This document shows, piece by piece, positions 23,116 through 30,621 of a stretch of DNA of 36,802 bases (the stretch's first letter is position 1; every line of letters begins with the position of its first letter). Location of the stretch: the NCBI GenBank assembly GCA_016286995.1, contig JAEEVA010000031.1:1-36802 (forward strand). Reading direction: 5' to 3'. The notes beneath the pieces were generated by a model, which saw only the letters and a list, made by a program, of their open reading frames with translations, was not told where the DNA came from and did no database searches. Origin of the DNA: Prevotella sp. GTDB lineage: Bacteria > Bacteroidota > Bacteroidia > Bacteroidales > Bacteroidaceae. The position numbers were made by a program, and so were the translations under genes.

Positions 23116-24141
23116 CTATTCTCCCACCTCGTCCTTGCGTCTCTTAAAGATGACGGAGGCAATGACGGGGGCACCGACGAGGGCGGTGACGGAGTTGACG
23201 GGAAGGGCGCCCTCGAAGCCGGGCATGCGGGCAATGAGGTTGCAGAGCAGGGCGAGAGCGGCACCACAAAGGGCGGTGGCTGGCAACAGCAGACGATGGT
23301 CGCTGGTGCGGAACAGGGCTCGGGCCAGATGGGGAACGGCCAGGCCGATGAACATGATGGGGCCGCAATAGGCTGTGACGATGGCGACAAGTACGCCGCT
23401 GGAGATGATGACCAGCATGCGGGCTCGACGGATGTTCAGACCGAGGTTGGCGGCATAGCGGTCGCCCAAAAGCAACAGGTTCATGGGTTTGACCAGCAGG
23501 AAGGCCAGCGGCAGCAGGATGCACATGAGACAGACGAAGAGCAGCATCTCGTCGCCACTCACTCGTGAGAACGAACCCAGTCCCCACACGACAAAGGCCT
23601 TGACATCCTCCTCAGGGCTGAGGAACTTCAGCACACCGATGATGGCGTTGGCCAGATAGCCTATCATCACACCTATAATCAATAGGGTGACGTTACCCTT
23701 CACCTTCTGCGACACCCACAGGATGAGCAGCAGTACGGCCAAGGCGCCCACAATGGCGGCGACACTCATGGCGGCTTCACCCAGATAGCCGAGACGACTG
23801 AGGGCAACACCGCCCAGACGACCGGAGAGCAGTACGACAAAGGCTACGCCCAGAGCGGAGCCATTGCTGATACCCAGTACGGAAGGACCTGCCAGGGGAT
23901 TGCGGAAGACAGTCTGCATCTGGAGTCCGCTGACAGCCAGTCCGGCACCTGCAACAACGGCCGTCAGGGCCTGCGGCAGTCGCGACTGCAACACGATGTT
24001 GGTGGGTATCTCAGCTGCATCGCCACCGACAAGGATGGTCAGAATCTCGCCAACAGGAATGCGTACCGTGCCAAGCAACAGGTTCAGCACCAGCAGAACG
24101 ACGATGGTCGCAACAAGAATGATAAACTTCGAAACTTTCAT
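23116..24141 (-). CDS. btuC: FecCD/BtuC-family ABC transporter permease
   Basis: This 341-residue inner-membrane permease of the FecCD family has about ten hydrophobic segments. Signatures include VAGAGLAVSGLQMQTVFRNPLAGPSVLGIS near residues 62-92, LVKPMNLLLLGDRYAANLGL and CGPIMFIGLAVPHLARAL. It overlaps the btuF stop by 4 bases (ATGA), so the two are co-translated, and its context of corrin genes favours cobalamin over siderophore or haem as cargo. No btuD ATPase follows; the next gene is the convergent nucleotidase, so the ATPase must be encoded elsewhere. Confidence 0.9.
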   Translation of the reverse strand: MKVSKFIILVATIVVLLVLNLLLGTVRIPVGEILTILVGGDAAEIPTNIVLQSRLPQALTAVVAGAGLAVSGLQMQTVFRNPLAGPSVLGISNGSALGVAFVVLLSGRLGGVALSRLGYLGEAAMSVAAIVGALAVLLLILWVSQKVKGNVTLLIIGVMIGYLANAIIGVLKFLSPEEDVKAFVVWGLGSFSRVSGDEMLLFVCLMCILLPLAFLLVKPMNLLLLGDRYAANLGLNIRRARMLVIISSGVLVAIVTAYCGPIMFIGLAVPHLARALFRTSDHRLLLPATALCGAALALLCNLIARMPGFEGALPVNSVTALVGAPVIASVIFKRRKDEVGE

Positions 24142-25247
24142 TTCAGCAATCGGTAGTATTTCGGTTCGTAGTCAGGTTCGACGAGTTCGGGGTGGAAGAT
24201 GGCCACGAAGTCTTTCAGCAGCACGTCGGGTTCAACGGGAGATATCTCGTAGTAGGGCTGCTGCTTCATGTTGCAGTAGATGACCTTCCGCTCCTTGAAC
24301 GCCTTGAAGAGTTCGTTACGAGGCTCCGAGGCTTTCAGGGCGTCGTACGAGAACTTCCCCTGATAGCTGTTCAGGATGCGCCAGTAGTCGGCATTGGCCG
24401 AGAGGGCGTACATCTTCTCAAACTCCAGATTCTCGCCGCTGGTCTCGTCGTCGTCGATGACATAGCGGGCACCGGCGTCACGGAAAATCTGCGCCAGATA
24501 GTTCTTGCCGCCCACCGCGTGCCACGTGCCGTAGTGCATCTCACCGCTCGTGACGGTGGGCCGTGTCGACACCTTGCTGGCTTTTTCCTTCAGGTCGTTA
24601 TAGCGCTTTTCGATTGAATCGAAAAGAACACTGGCCTCACGCTGCTTGCCGATGAACATGCCGACGAGCTTCACCCATTCGGCCTGTCCTAACGGGTCGA
24701 GTTCCTTATAGCCCAGATGGGGCACGAGGGTGATGCCCGTTTCGCGAATGGCATCGTAGCCGCCACGCTTTGAGGGCGAAATGAAGATGACGTCCGGATT
24801 AGCCGCCAGCACCAGTTCCGTGTCGAACTCACCCTCCACGCCGATTTTCACGATCTTGCCGTCCTTCACGCGCTGCAGGATGTCCTGGTTGAACAGGTTC
24901 TTCGTACCCGTGATGCCCTTCACCACGTCGTGAGCCTGGAGGGCGGTAAAGTTCGACAGCTGCAGGGCCGTCATACAAATGGTGCTCTTGATAGGCACAC
25001 GAACCTTGGTATAGCCGTCAGGCACGCTGACATCATCGTTGGCGACAAGGGCAAAGCGGTCCTTCTTGCCAATGTCCACCAAGCGCACATCGGCAGAGTC
25101 GCGGACGCTGAACCCCGTAGCATACTTCACCTCGACGGTCACCAGCGAGTCGTCGGGAACATCACCAGAAACCTTTGAACCCGCACTTTTCCCTGTACAA
25201 GAGAACAAGACGGCTGAAATGGCCAGGCAAAAGACTATTTTCTTCAT
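24138..25247 (-). CDS. btuF: Corrinoid ABC transporter substrate-binding lipoprotein
   Basis: This 369-residue binding protein has an SPII signal (MKKIVFCLAISAVLFSC) and so is a lipoprotein in the periplasm. The TroA-like cluster C fold is indicated by VVKGITGTKNLFN, VGVEGEFDTELVLAANPDVIF-type blocks (here KIGVEGEFDTELVL then NPDVIFISPSK), and a second lobe from TVTSGEMHYGTWHAVGG. The start at 25247 is set by the -7 element at 25277-25284; the open frame continues much further upstream but over cobS. btuC follows with a 4-base overlap. Corrinoid specificity is inferred from neighbours; iron-siderophore proteins share the fold. Confidence 0.87.
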   Translation of the reverse strand: MKKIVFCLAISAVLFSCTGKSAGSKVSGDVPDDSLVTVEVKYATGFSVRDSADVRLVDIGKKDRFALVANDDVSVPDGYTKVRVPIKSTICMTALQLSNFTALQAHDVVKGITGTKNLFNQDILQRVKDGKIVKIGVEGEFDTELVLAANPDVIFISPSKRGGYDAIRETGITLVPHLGYKELDPLGQAEWVKLVGMFIGKQREASVLFDSIEKRYNDLKEKASKVSTRPTVTSGEMHYGTWHAVGGKNYLAQIFRDAGARYVIDDDETSGENLEFEKMYALSANADYWRILNSYQGKFSYDALKASEPRNELFKAFKERKVIYCNMKQQPYYEISPVEPDVLLKDFVAIFHPELVEPDYEPKYYRLLK

Positions 25248-25276
25248 TTCTTCAGCTATTATTTCGTTTCGTCTTG

Positions 25277-25284
25277 CAAAGTTA
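25277..25284 (-). promoter_or_regulatory. -7 element for btuF-btuC
   Basis: Reads TAACTTTG on the minus strand, 29 bases before the btuF ATG. It faces the cobS promoter. No riboswitch fits in the 75-base gap. Confidence 0.75.
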
Positions 25285-25296
25285 CAAATAATTTTG

Positions 25297-25304
25297 TACT
25301 TTTG
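25297..25304 (+). promoter_or_regulatory. -7 element for cobS-cobU-cobT
   Basis: TACTTTTG lies 18 bases before ATG 25323 and would place the transcription start near 25311. This excludes an upstream in-frame start at 25302. Confidence 0.75.
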
Positions 25305-25322
25305 CAAACAAATTCCAAGAAT

Positions 25323-26102
25323 ATGCAAGCAAACATTGACCAGACACGATGGTATGACCGCATTTGGGCTTCGTTGATATTCTTCACACGACTGCCTTTC
25401 TGGCGACTGCACGAGCCGCCCAAGGAGTGTTACAAAACGGTGGTGGAACACTGGCCGCTGACAGGCTGGATCACGGGCGGGGCTATGGCCGCAACGCTCT
25501 GGTTCGGCAGTATGGTCATGCCCTACCCCGTCGTCATCGTGCTGGCCATTCTGGTCAGGCTCCTCATCACAGGCGCTTTGCATGAAGACGGACTGGCCGA
25601 CTTCCTGGACGGTTTCGGAGGCGGTGGCAGCGACCGTCATCGCATCCTCGACATCATGAAGGACTCGCACATCGGCACCTATGGCGTGCTGGGGCTCATC
25701 GTCTATGAACTGCTGCTGGCTGCGGCGCTCTACTCCATGAACAGCACGATGGCCGCTCTGACCGTCCTGGCGGCTGACCCCTACGCGAAAATGGTGACGG
25801 CACAGCTCATTCTGATGATGCCTTATGCCCGTCGCGAGGAAGAGGCGAAGAGCAAGACCGTCTACCGGAAATTCAACACCAAGGAGGGCATCAGTCTCGC
25901 CATACAGGGTCTGCTGCCGATGGTGGCATTCCTCTACCTGACGGGACTGTCGTGGCATCTGATCATCTTCATTCCTGCCATTGTGATGTACTTTCTCTAT
26001 CTGCTCATCTGGCACCGCTTGCACGGCTATACGGGCGACTGTTGTGGAGCCGTCTGTCTGCTGGTTGAGCTAACGGTTTATTTAGTCGTGTGTGCCTTAT
26101 GA
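25323..26102 (+). CDS. cobS: Adenosylcobinamide-GDP ribazoletransferase (cobalamin synthase)
   Basis: This 259-residue integral membrane enzyme joins adenosylcobinamide-GDP to alpha-ribazole, the final assembly of the nucleotide loop. Diagnostic motif GALHEDGLADFLDGFGGG (about 81-98) holds the metal-binding acidic residues, followed by DRHRILDIMKDSHIGTYG. Several hydrophobic helices fill the rest. The start at 25323 is set by the promoter. The stop overlaps the cobU ATG by 4 bases (ATGA), and cobT follows, giving a compact lower-ligand operon. Confidence 0.94.
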   Translation: MQANIDQTRWYDRIWASLIFFTRLPFWRLHEPPKECYKTVVEHWPLTGWITGGAMAATLWFGSMVMPYPVVIVLAILVRLLITGALHEDGLADFLDGFGGGGSDRHRILDIMKDSHIGTYGVLGLIVYELLLAAALYSMNSTMAALTVLAADPYAKMVTAQLILMMPYARREEEAKSKTVYRKFNTKEGISLAIQGLLPMVAFLYLTGLSWHLIIFIPAIVMYFLYLLIWHRLHGYTGDCCGAVCLLVELTVYLVVCAL

Positions 26103-26620
26103 AAAAGATTATTCTGATTACCGGCGGCCAACGTTCAGGCAAGAGCAGCAAGGCCGAGGAACTGGCATTAAGTCTCTCGGACAATCCCGTCTATGTGGCT
26201 ACGGCGCATATCTGGGATGAGGAGTTCCGTGAACGGGTACGCCGCCATCAGGAGCGTCGCGGTCCGCAATGGACCAACATCGAGGAGGAGATGCTGCTGA
26301 GCCGTCACGACCTGACAGGACGCGTAGCTGTCATAGACTGCGTGACGCTATGGCTGACTAACTTCTTCTTTGCTTCTGACTCCGACGTCGACCGTTCGCT
26401 GGAACAGGCCAAGGCCGAGTTCGACGCCATCACCGCCCACGACGCCACCTACATCTTTGTGACCAACGAGATAGGCTGTGGCGGCGTCAGCGAGAATGCT
26501 GTGCAGCGCAAGTTCACCGACCTGCAGGGCTGGATGAACCAGTATATTGCATCAAAAGCCGATGAAGTCATATTAATGGTCAGTGGAATAGAACTTAAGG
26601 TAAAAGTGAAAAGTGAATAG
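26099..26620 (+). CDS. cobU: Adenosylcobinamide kinase / guanylyltransferase
   Basis: This 173-residue bifunctional enzyme phosphorylates adenosylcobinamide and then transfers GMP. It has the P-loop LITGGQRSGKSSKAEE (8-23), the His of the RVRRHQERRGPQW segment (guanylylation site region), DCVTLWLTNFF and TNEIGCGGVSENA. Length matches the family (about 180). It overlaps cobS by 4 bases. The last residues (ELKVKVKSE) and the stop fall inside a GTGAAAA heptamer array, so its C terminus has been rewritten or ends within repeat DNA. Confidence 0.94.
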   Translation: MKKIILITGGQRSGKSSKAEELALSLSDNPVYVATAHIWDEEFRERVRRHQERRGPQWTNIEEEMLLSRHDLTGRVAVIDCVTLWLTNFFFASDSDVDRSLEQAKAEFDAITAHDATYIFVTNEIGCGGVSENAVQRKFTDLQGWMNQYIASKADEVILMVSGIELKVKVKSE

Positions 26621-26640
26621 TGAATAATTTGCTACCGCAC
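26606..26640 (+). repeat. GTGAAAA heptamer array with conserved tail at the cobU/cobT junction
   Basis: Units GTGAAAA, GTGAATA, GTGAATA are followed by ATTTGCTACCGCAC. The 12-base ATTTGCTACCGC tail is identical, inverted, in the riboswitch array, and CTACCGCAC is shared with mutS2. Confidence 0.82.
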
Positions 26641-26644
26641 GACT

Positions 26645-27769
26645 ATGAAGACATTCGACATAAAGCCCGTTGACCACACGATGGCTGTGGCAATACAAGA
26701 AAAGATTGACAACCTGAACAAGCCGAAAGGTTCGCTGGGACGACTTGAAGAGTTGGCCATGCAGGTTTGTCTGATTCAGCAAACACTGTCGCCAAGTCTG
26801 GCTCACCCCTGCCACTTGCTTTTAGGCGGCGACCACGGTATAGAGCGCGAAGGAGTCAGCGTGTCGCCCCGAGAGGTGACGTGGCAGCAAATGATTAACT
26901 TTACGCACGGTGGCGGCGGCGTGAACATGTTCTGCCGACAGCACGGCTTCAAGCTGCGCATCGTGGATGTAGGTGTGGACTACGATTTCGCTGAACATTT
27001 CTCTCACCTCTCACCTCTCACGTCTCACCTCTCAATCATCGACCGGAAGATAGCACGCGGCACGAAGAACTTCCTGTACGAGCCGGCAATGACGGAGGAA
27101 GAGTACGAACAAGCCATTCAAGTGGGAGTCGATTTAGTCGACGACTGCATCGCTGAGGGTTGCCGTGTGCTGAGCATCGGCGAGATGGGCATCGGCAACA
27201 CCTCACCAAGCAGTATATGGATGAGTCTTATGGGCAACATTCCCTTGAAGGATTGCATCGGCGCTGGTGCTGGACTCAACAACGATGGCATCCGCCATAA
27301 GTACGAGGTGCTTTCCAAGGCGGTAGAGCGGTTCAAAGAGCTTAATGGGCTTAATGGGCTTAATGGGCATGATGGCGCAGCCAATAATTGTCAATTGTCA
27401 ATTGTCAATTGTCAATTAATAAAACATTTCGGCGGCTTCGAGATGGTGGCAGCCATCGGGGCTATGCTGCGTGCTGCCGAGCGACACCTTATTATATTAA
27501 TAGACGGCTTTATCATGACAGCATGCGCGTTAGCTGCCATACGCCTCTATCCGTCGGCTCAGGACTACATGATTTTTACCCATTGCGGCGACGAGAGCGG
27601 TCACAAGATGATGCTCGACGTGGTGGAAGCAAAACCCCTACTCCATCTCGGGCTTCGTCTCGGCGAAGGTACGGGAGCCCTTTGTGCCTTTCCCATCATC
27701 GACAGCGCCGTTCGCATGATGAACGAGATGAACAACTTCTCGGGCGCAAAGATTACAAAGTATTTTTAG
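26645..27769 (+). CDS. cobT: Nicotinate-nucleotide-dimethylbenzimidazole phosphoribosyltransferase
   Basis: This 374-residue CobT makes alpha-ribazole phosphate from the lower-ligand base and nicotinate mononucleotide. It has LNKPKGSLGRLEELA, LLLGGDHGIEREGVSV, GEMGIGNTSPSS, GAGLNNDGIRHK and the catalytic Glu block LRLGEGTGALCAFPIID. The usual length is about 350; the excess lies in repeat-encoded loops. One is TCTCACC heptamers at 27002-27036 (residues about 119-131, SHLSPLTSHLS). The other is CTTAATGGG nonamers (27340-27368) joined to AATTGTC heptamers (27385-27420) giving LNGLNGLNGHDG and CQLSIVNCQL. The 3' end overlaps the convergent cbiA-cbiP by 17 bases. Confidence 0.94.
   Translation: MKTFDIKPVDHTMAVAIQEKIDNLNKPKGSLGRLEELAMQVCLIQQTLSPSLAHPCHLLLGGDHGIEREGVSVSPREVTWQQMINFTHGGGGVNMFCRQHGFKLRIVDVGVDYDFAEHFSHLSPLTSHLSIIDRKIARGTKNFLYEPAMTEEEYEQAIQVGVDLVDDCIAEGCRVLSIGEMGIGNTSPSSIWMSLMGNIPLKDCIGAGAGLNNDGIRHKYEVLSKAVERFKELNGLNGLNGHDGAANNCQLSIVNCQLIKHFGGFEMVAAIGAMLRAAERHLIILIDGFIMTACALAAIRLYPSAQDYMIFTHCGDESGHKMMLDVVEAKPLLHLGLRLGEGTGALCAFPIIDSAVRMMNEMNNFSGAKITKYF
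27002..27036 (+). repeat. TCTCACC heptamer array inside cobT
   Basis: Four TCTCACC/TCTCACG units plus a partial fifth, read in frame as a Ser/Leu/Thr/His loop between FAEHF and IIDRKIARG. Confidence 0.78.
27340..27420 (+). repeat. Nonamer (CTTAATGGG) and AATTGTC heptamer arrays inside cobT
   Basis: Three CTTAATGGG copies and, 20 bases on, four AATTGTC copies, all read in frame in one loop before KHFGGFEMVAAIGAM. Confidence 0.8.
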
Positions 27770-30536
27770 AAGTCAGGATGCTATAAATCTTGTCGATGTC
27801 CACATGCTGACGCACGTGGGCTGCCAGTTTGTCGTATTGCTCGTTCTTGAAATCCTTTTGGCTTTCAGCTTTTGGCTGTTGGCTTTTGGCTATTGGCTTC
27901 AACAAGTGCTCGATGACAGGCGCATTGTCCAGGAACCCGTGGATATAGGTGCCGATGCAATGACCGACCTGCAGGATGTTCTCGTCGGTATCGCTCACAC
28001 CCTGATGGATTTCATACCCCTGACACTCCTGACCGTCGAACTGGAAGGTCACCTGGCGGGTGGTTTTCTCGGCAATCATCGTAGTGTGGATGGGCAGAAG
28101 GCCAAGACCCGGCAGACTCGTGATACTCCCCTCAATGCCATCAGGGTCCTCCACCGTCTGTCCCAGCATCTGGTAGCCTCCGCAGATGCCCACCACCGTC
28201 TTGCCGTCGCGGTGCGCCCGTTGGATGGCTTGTGCACAACCGTTGCGGCGTAGTTCCATGAGGTCGTCAAGGGTTGACTTCGTACCAGGCAGGATAATGA
28301 TGTCAGCCTGTTGGATGTCCTGCACGTTGTTCGTATAGAAGAGGTTGACGCGTGGGTCGCGCTCCAGAGTATCGAAGTCGGTATAGTTGCTGATATGGCG
28401 CAACAGCACCACCGCCACGTTCACCTTGCCTTCAGCCAACTGGCGACGCTTTTGCTCCAATGCCACGCTGTCCTCCTCGTCGATGTAGATGTCTTTATAA
28501 TAAGGAATCACACCAAGGACAGGCACGCCACAAAGGTCCTCAAGCATCTTCCTGCCCTCATCGAAGAGACGCAGGTCGCCGCGGAACTTATTGATGATGA
28601 TACCCTTGATGAGTTTCCTGTCCTCGGGCGTCTGCAACATGATGCTGCCGTAGACGCTAGCAAAGACGCCACCACGATCGATGTCGCCTACCAGAATCAC
28701 GTCGGCTTTCGCATGCCGCGCCATTGACATATTCACCAGATCACGGTCACGCAGGTTAATCTCCGCAATGCTACCGGCACCTTCCATCACAATGGGATTG
28801 TAGCGAGCAGCCAACCGGTCGAAAGCGTCGCAGACCACTTTGAGCAATTGAGAATGGAGAATTGAAAATTGAGAATTATGATTACCTTTTCGCCAATAGT
28901 CGTAGGCATCCTTGTTGCCAAGGGGTTTACCGTTCAGCACCACCTGAGAGGTATGGTCGGAGTTGGGTTTCAACAACAATGGATTCATATCGGTATGACA
29001 GGGAATGCCAGCGGCTTCGGCCTGCACGGCCTGCGCACGGCCTATCTCCAATCCTTCTGGTGTTGCATACGAGTTCAGCGCCATATTCTGCGCCTTGAAG
29101 GGTGCAGGGTGGTAGCCATCCTGACGGAAGATGCGACAGAAAGCTGCGGCAACGATACTCTTGCCGACATCGCTGCCTGTGCCGGCAAACATGATAGGAT
29201 GGAGAGCCTCACCCCCTACCCCTCTCCAAAGGGCGAAGGAAGTAGACAGATTATCATTTAAAGAGTATTCACTCCCCTCGCCCTTTGGAGAGGGGTTGGG
29301 GGTGAGGCCATGTGTGTAGCTTCCTAAAACATTCTTGTATTTGAATACAGGCGTATCAACAGGCTCACCCTTGGCATTATAGACCTGCACGATACTCTTA
29401 GGCACTTCACCCAAGAACTGAGTGTAATGGAATTCATGACCGCGGTACTCAATGCCATCCAACACAAAACGACGATAGCCTAACGACAGCTTGCGGTCAG
29501 CCTTTCGGGCAGTAATGGTATAGGGCAGCACGCCACACATCGGGTAGTCGCCGTCATCCGTGACGATGCTTTGGCAGAGATACATCATGCCGCCACATTC
29601 AGCCTGAATGCGCCCACCCTGTTCTGCGAAGTCACGGATGGCCTTACGACAGGCCTCATTCCTGACAAGTGCATCAAGATGTTTCTCGGGATAGCCTCCT
29701 GGCAGATAAAGCAAGTCGATATCGTCGAACGTCGGTACATCCTTCTCGGGGTCGAAGAAACACACTTGAGCAAAGCTGTCAATCGTCTCCTGATAAACGA
29801 AAGAAAACGACTCTTGGTTACGTGCTATCATAATGCCCCCTAACTTAGGGGCTTGGGCGTCTGAACATAAGTTTGCTCTATTAACTTTGCTTACGGACAA
29901 CAACATGTCCAAATTGATTTGCGAACACGCTTGTTCAGACCCCCACCCCCCTAACTTAGGGGGCTTAATATCTGAGAAGTCAAGTCCCAAGTACCGTGAG
30001 CCTTGTTCCAATGCAGCGTCCTTTGGCAGATAGCCGAAGCATTCGACGCCCAAGTCCTCACACACCTGTTGCAGCATCTGAAAATGCTTCTGCGACCCCA
30101 CCTTATTATATATCACGCCCGCGATACGCATATCCTTCCTGAAATGGATAAAACCCGAGAGCAATGGTGCCATAGAGTAAGCTGCAGACTTAGCATCAAC
30201 CACCAACACGACAGGAATATCCAGCACTTGTGCAATTTCAGCCGATGAACCCTTGTCGCGGTCATAGCCATCGAACAGTCCCATCATGCCCTCCACTACA
30301 CACACGTCAGCATCAGCTCCATAACGATGGAAAAGCTCGCGGACATGCTCCGGCGTGGCCATAAAAGTATCGAGATTGATACTGGGTCTGCCGCAGACTG
30401 CCTCGTGGAACTTGGTGTCGATATAATCAGGCCCACATTTGAAGGGTTGTACCTTATACCCCTTCGCTGTCAGCAATGCCATCAGACCTCTGGCAACGGT
30501 TGTCTTGCCAGAGCCACTCGTGGGTGCTGCTATCAT
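27753..30536 (-). CDS. cbiA-cbiP: CbiA-CbiP fusion: cobyrinate a,c-diamide synthase and cobyric acid synthase
   Basis: This 927-residue fusion holds two glutamine-dependent amidases. CbiA (1 to about 430) has P-loop APTSGSGKTTVARGL, YIDTKFHEAV, VVEGMMGLFDG and a GATase with catalytic Cys in IQAECGGMMYL. CbiP (about 447-927) has FAGTGSDVGKSIVAAAF, PFKAQNMALNSY, PVVMEGAGS-like NPIVMEGAGSIAEINL, and GATase Cys in VVGICGGYQMLGQ. CbiA amidates a and c; CbiP amidates b, d, e and g. Repeat DNA is read in frame at four places: a palindrome in CbiA (29836-29963), a palindrome in the linker (29206-29308), heptamers in CbiP (28852-28889) and GCCAAAA heptamers near the C terminus (27860-27900). The start could also be GTG 30551. 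Confidence 0.93.
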   Translation of the reverse strand: MIAAPTSGSGKTTVARGLMALLTAKGYKVQPFKCGPDYIDTKFHEAVCGRPSINLDTFMATPEHVRELFHRYGADADVCVVEGMMGLFDGYDRDKGSSAEIAQVLDIPVVLVVDAKSAAYSMAPLLSGFIHFRKDMRIAGVIYNKVGSQKHFQMLQQVCEDLGVECFGYLPKDAALEQGSRYLGLDFSDIKPPKLGGWGSEQACSQINLDMLLSVSKVNRANLCSDAQAPKLGGIMIARNQESFSFVYQETIDSFAQVCFFDPEKDVPTFDDIDLLYLPGGYPEKHLDALVRNEACRKAIRDFAEQGGRIQAECGGMMYLCQSIVTDDGDYPMCGVLPYTITARKADRKLSLGYRRFVLDGIEYRGHEFHYTQFLGEVPKSIVQVYNAKGEPVDTPVFKYKNVLGSYTHGLTPNPSPKGEGSEYSLNDNLSTSFALWRGVGGEALHPIMFAGTGSDVGKSIVAAAFCRIFRQDGYHPAPFKAQNMALNSYATPEGLEIGRAQAVQAEAAGIPCHTDMNPLLLKPNSDHTSQVVLNGKPLGNKDAYDYWRKGNHNSQFSILHSQLLKVVCDAFDRLAARYNPIVMEGAGSIAEINLRDRDLVNMSMARHAKADVILVGDIDRGGVFASVYGSIMLQTPEDRKLIKGIIINKFRGDLRLFDEGRKMLEDLCGVPVLGVIPYYKDIYIDEEDSVALEQKRRQLAEGKVNVAVVLLRHISNYTDFDTLERDPRVNLFYTNNVQDIQQADIIILPGTKSTLDDLMELRRNGCAQAIQRAHRDGKTVVGICGGYQMLGQTVEDPDGIEGSITSLPGLGLLPIHTTMIAEKTTRQVTFQFDGQECQGYEIHQGVSDTDENILQVGHCIGTYIHGFLDNAPVIEHLLKPIAKSQQPKAESQKDFKNEQYDKLAAHVRQHVDIDKIYSILTSKNTL
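27860..27900 (-). repeat. GCCAAAA heptamer array near the CbiP C terminus
   Basis: On the minus strand, GCCAATA, GCCAAAA, GCCAACA, GCCAAAA, GCTGAAA, GCCAAAA are read in frame as KPIAKSQQPKAESQK, a basic linker after the GATase domain. Confidence 0.8.
28852..28889. repeat. AATTGAR heptamer array with ATGATTACCTTT tail inside CbiP
   Basis: GAATTGA-type heptamers followed by GAATTATGATTACCTTT. The same array and tail, with one more heptamer, lie in the riboswitch at 30750-30787. Read on the minus strand it gives GNHNSQFSILHSQL in CbiP. Confidence 0.8.
29206..29308. repeat. 103-bp palindromic element in the CbiA-CbiP linker
   Basis: The arms 29206-29242 and 29272-29308 match at 34 of 37 inverted positions (GCCTCACCCCC...CCCCTCTCCAAAGGGCG). 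It is read in frame as LTPNPSPKGEG...GVGGEA and forms most of the linker between the two enzymes. Confidence 0.88.
29836..29963. repeat. 128-bp palindromic element inside the CbiA domain
   Basis: The arms 29836-29867 and 29932-29963 match at 28 of 32 inverted positions (CCCCCTAA-TTAGGGG core then TCTGAACA). Each arm is translated to a PKLGG motif, one on each side of INLDMLLSVSK. Confidence 0.83.
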
Positions 30537-30556
30537 GAATGCGGTCTTCACGGATG

Positions 30557-30564
30557 CAAAAGTA
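30557..30564 (-). promoter_or_regulatory. -7 element for cbiA-cbiP
   Basis: Reads TACTTTTG on the minus strand. Transcription would start near 30550, so the ATG at 30536 has a leader of only about 14 bases and the alternative GTG at 30551 would be almost leaderless. Confidence 0.68.
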
Positions 30565-30585
30565 CAAAAAATTTTGAATAAATGA

Positions 30586-30615
30586 TTGTATTTTCCCAAA
30601 ATATTCGTATCTTTG
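30586..30615 (+). promoter_or_regulatory. Promoter of the btuB-cbiK operon
   Basis: TTG (30586-30588), a 19-base spacer and TATCTTTG (30608-30615). It lies just ahead of the riboswitch. Confidence 0.8.
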
Positions 30616-30621
30616 CACCCG

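Noticed and set aside
25248..26024. N-terminal extension of the btuF frame
   Set aside because: The open frame continues upstream but runs antisense through cobS and the divergent promoters; the lipoprotein signal at 25247 is the natural start.
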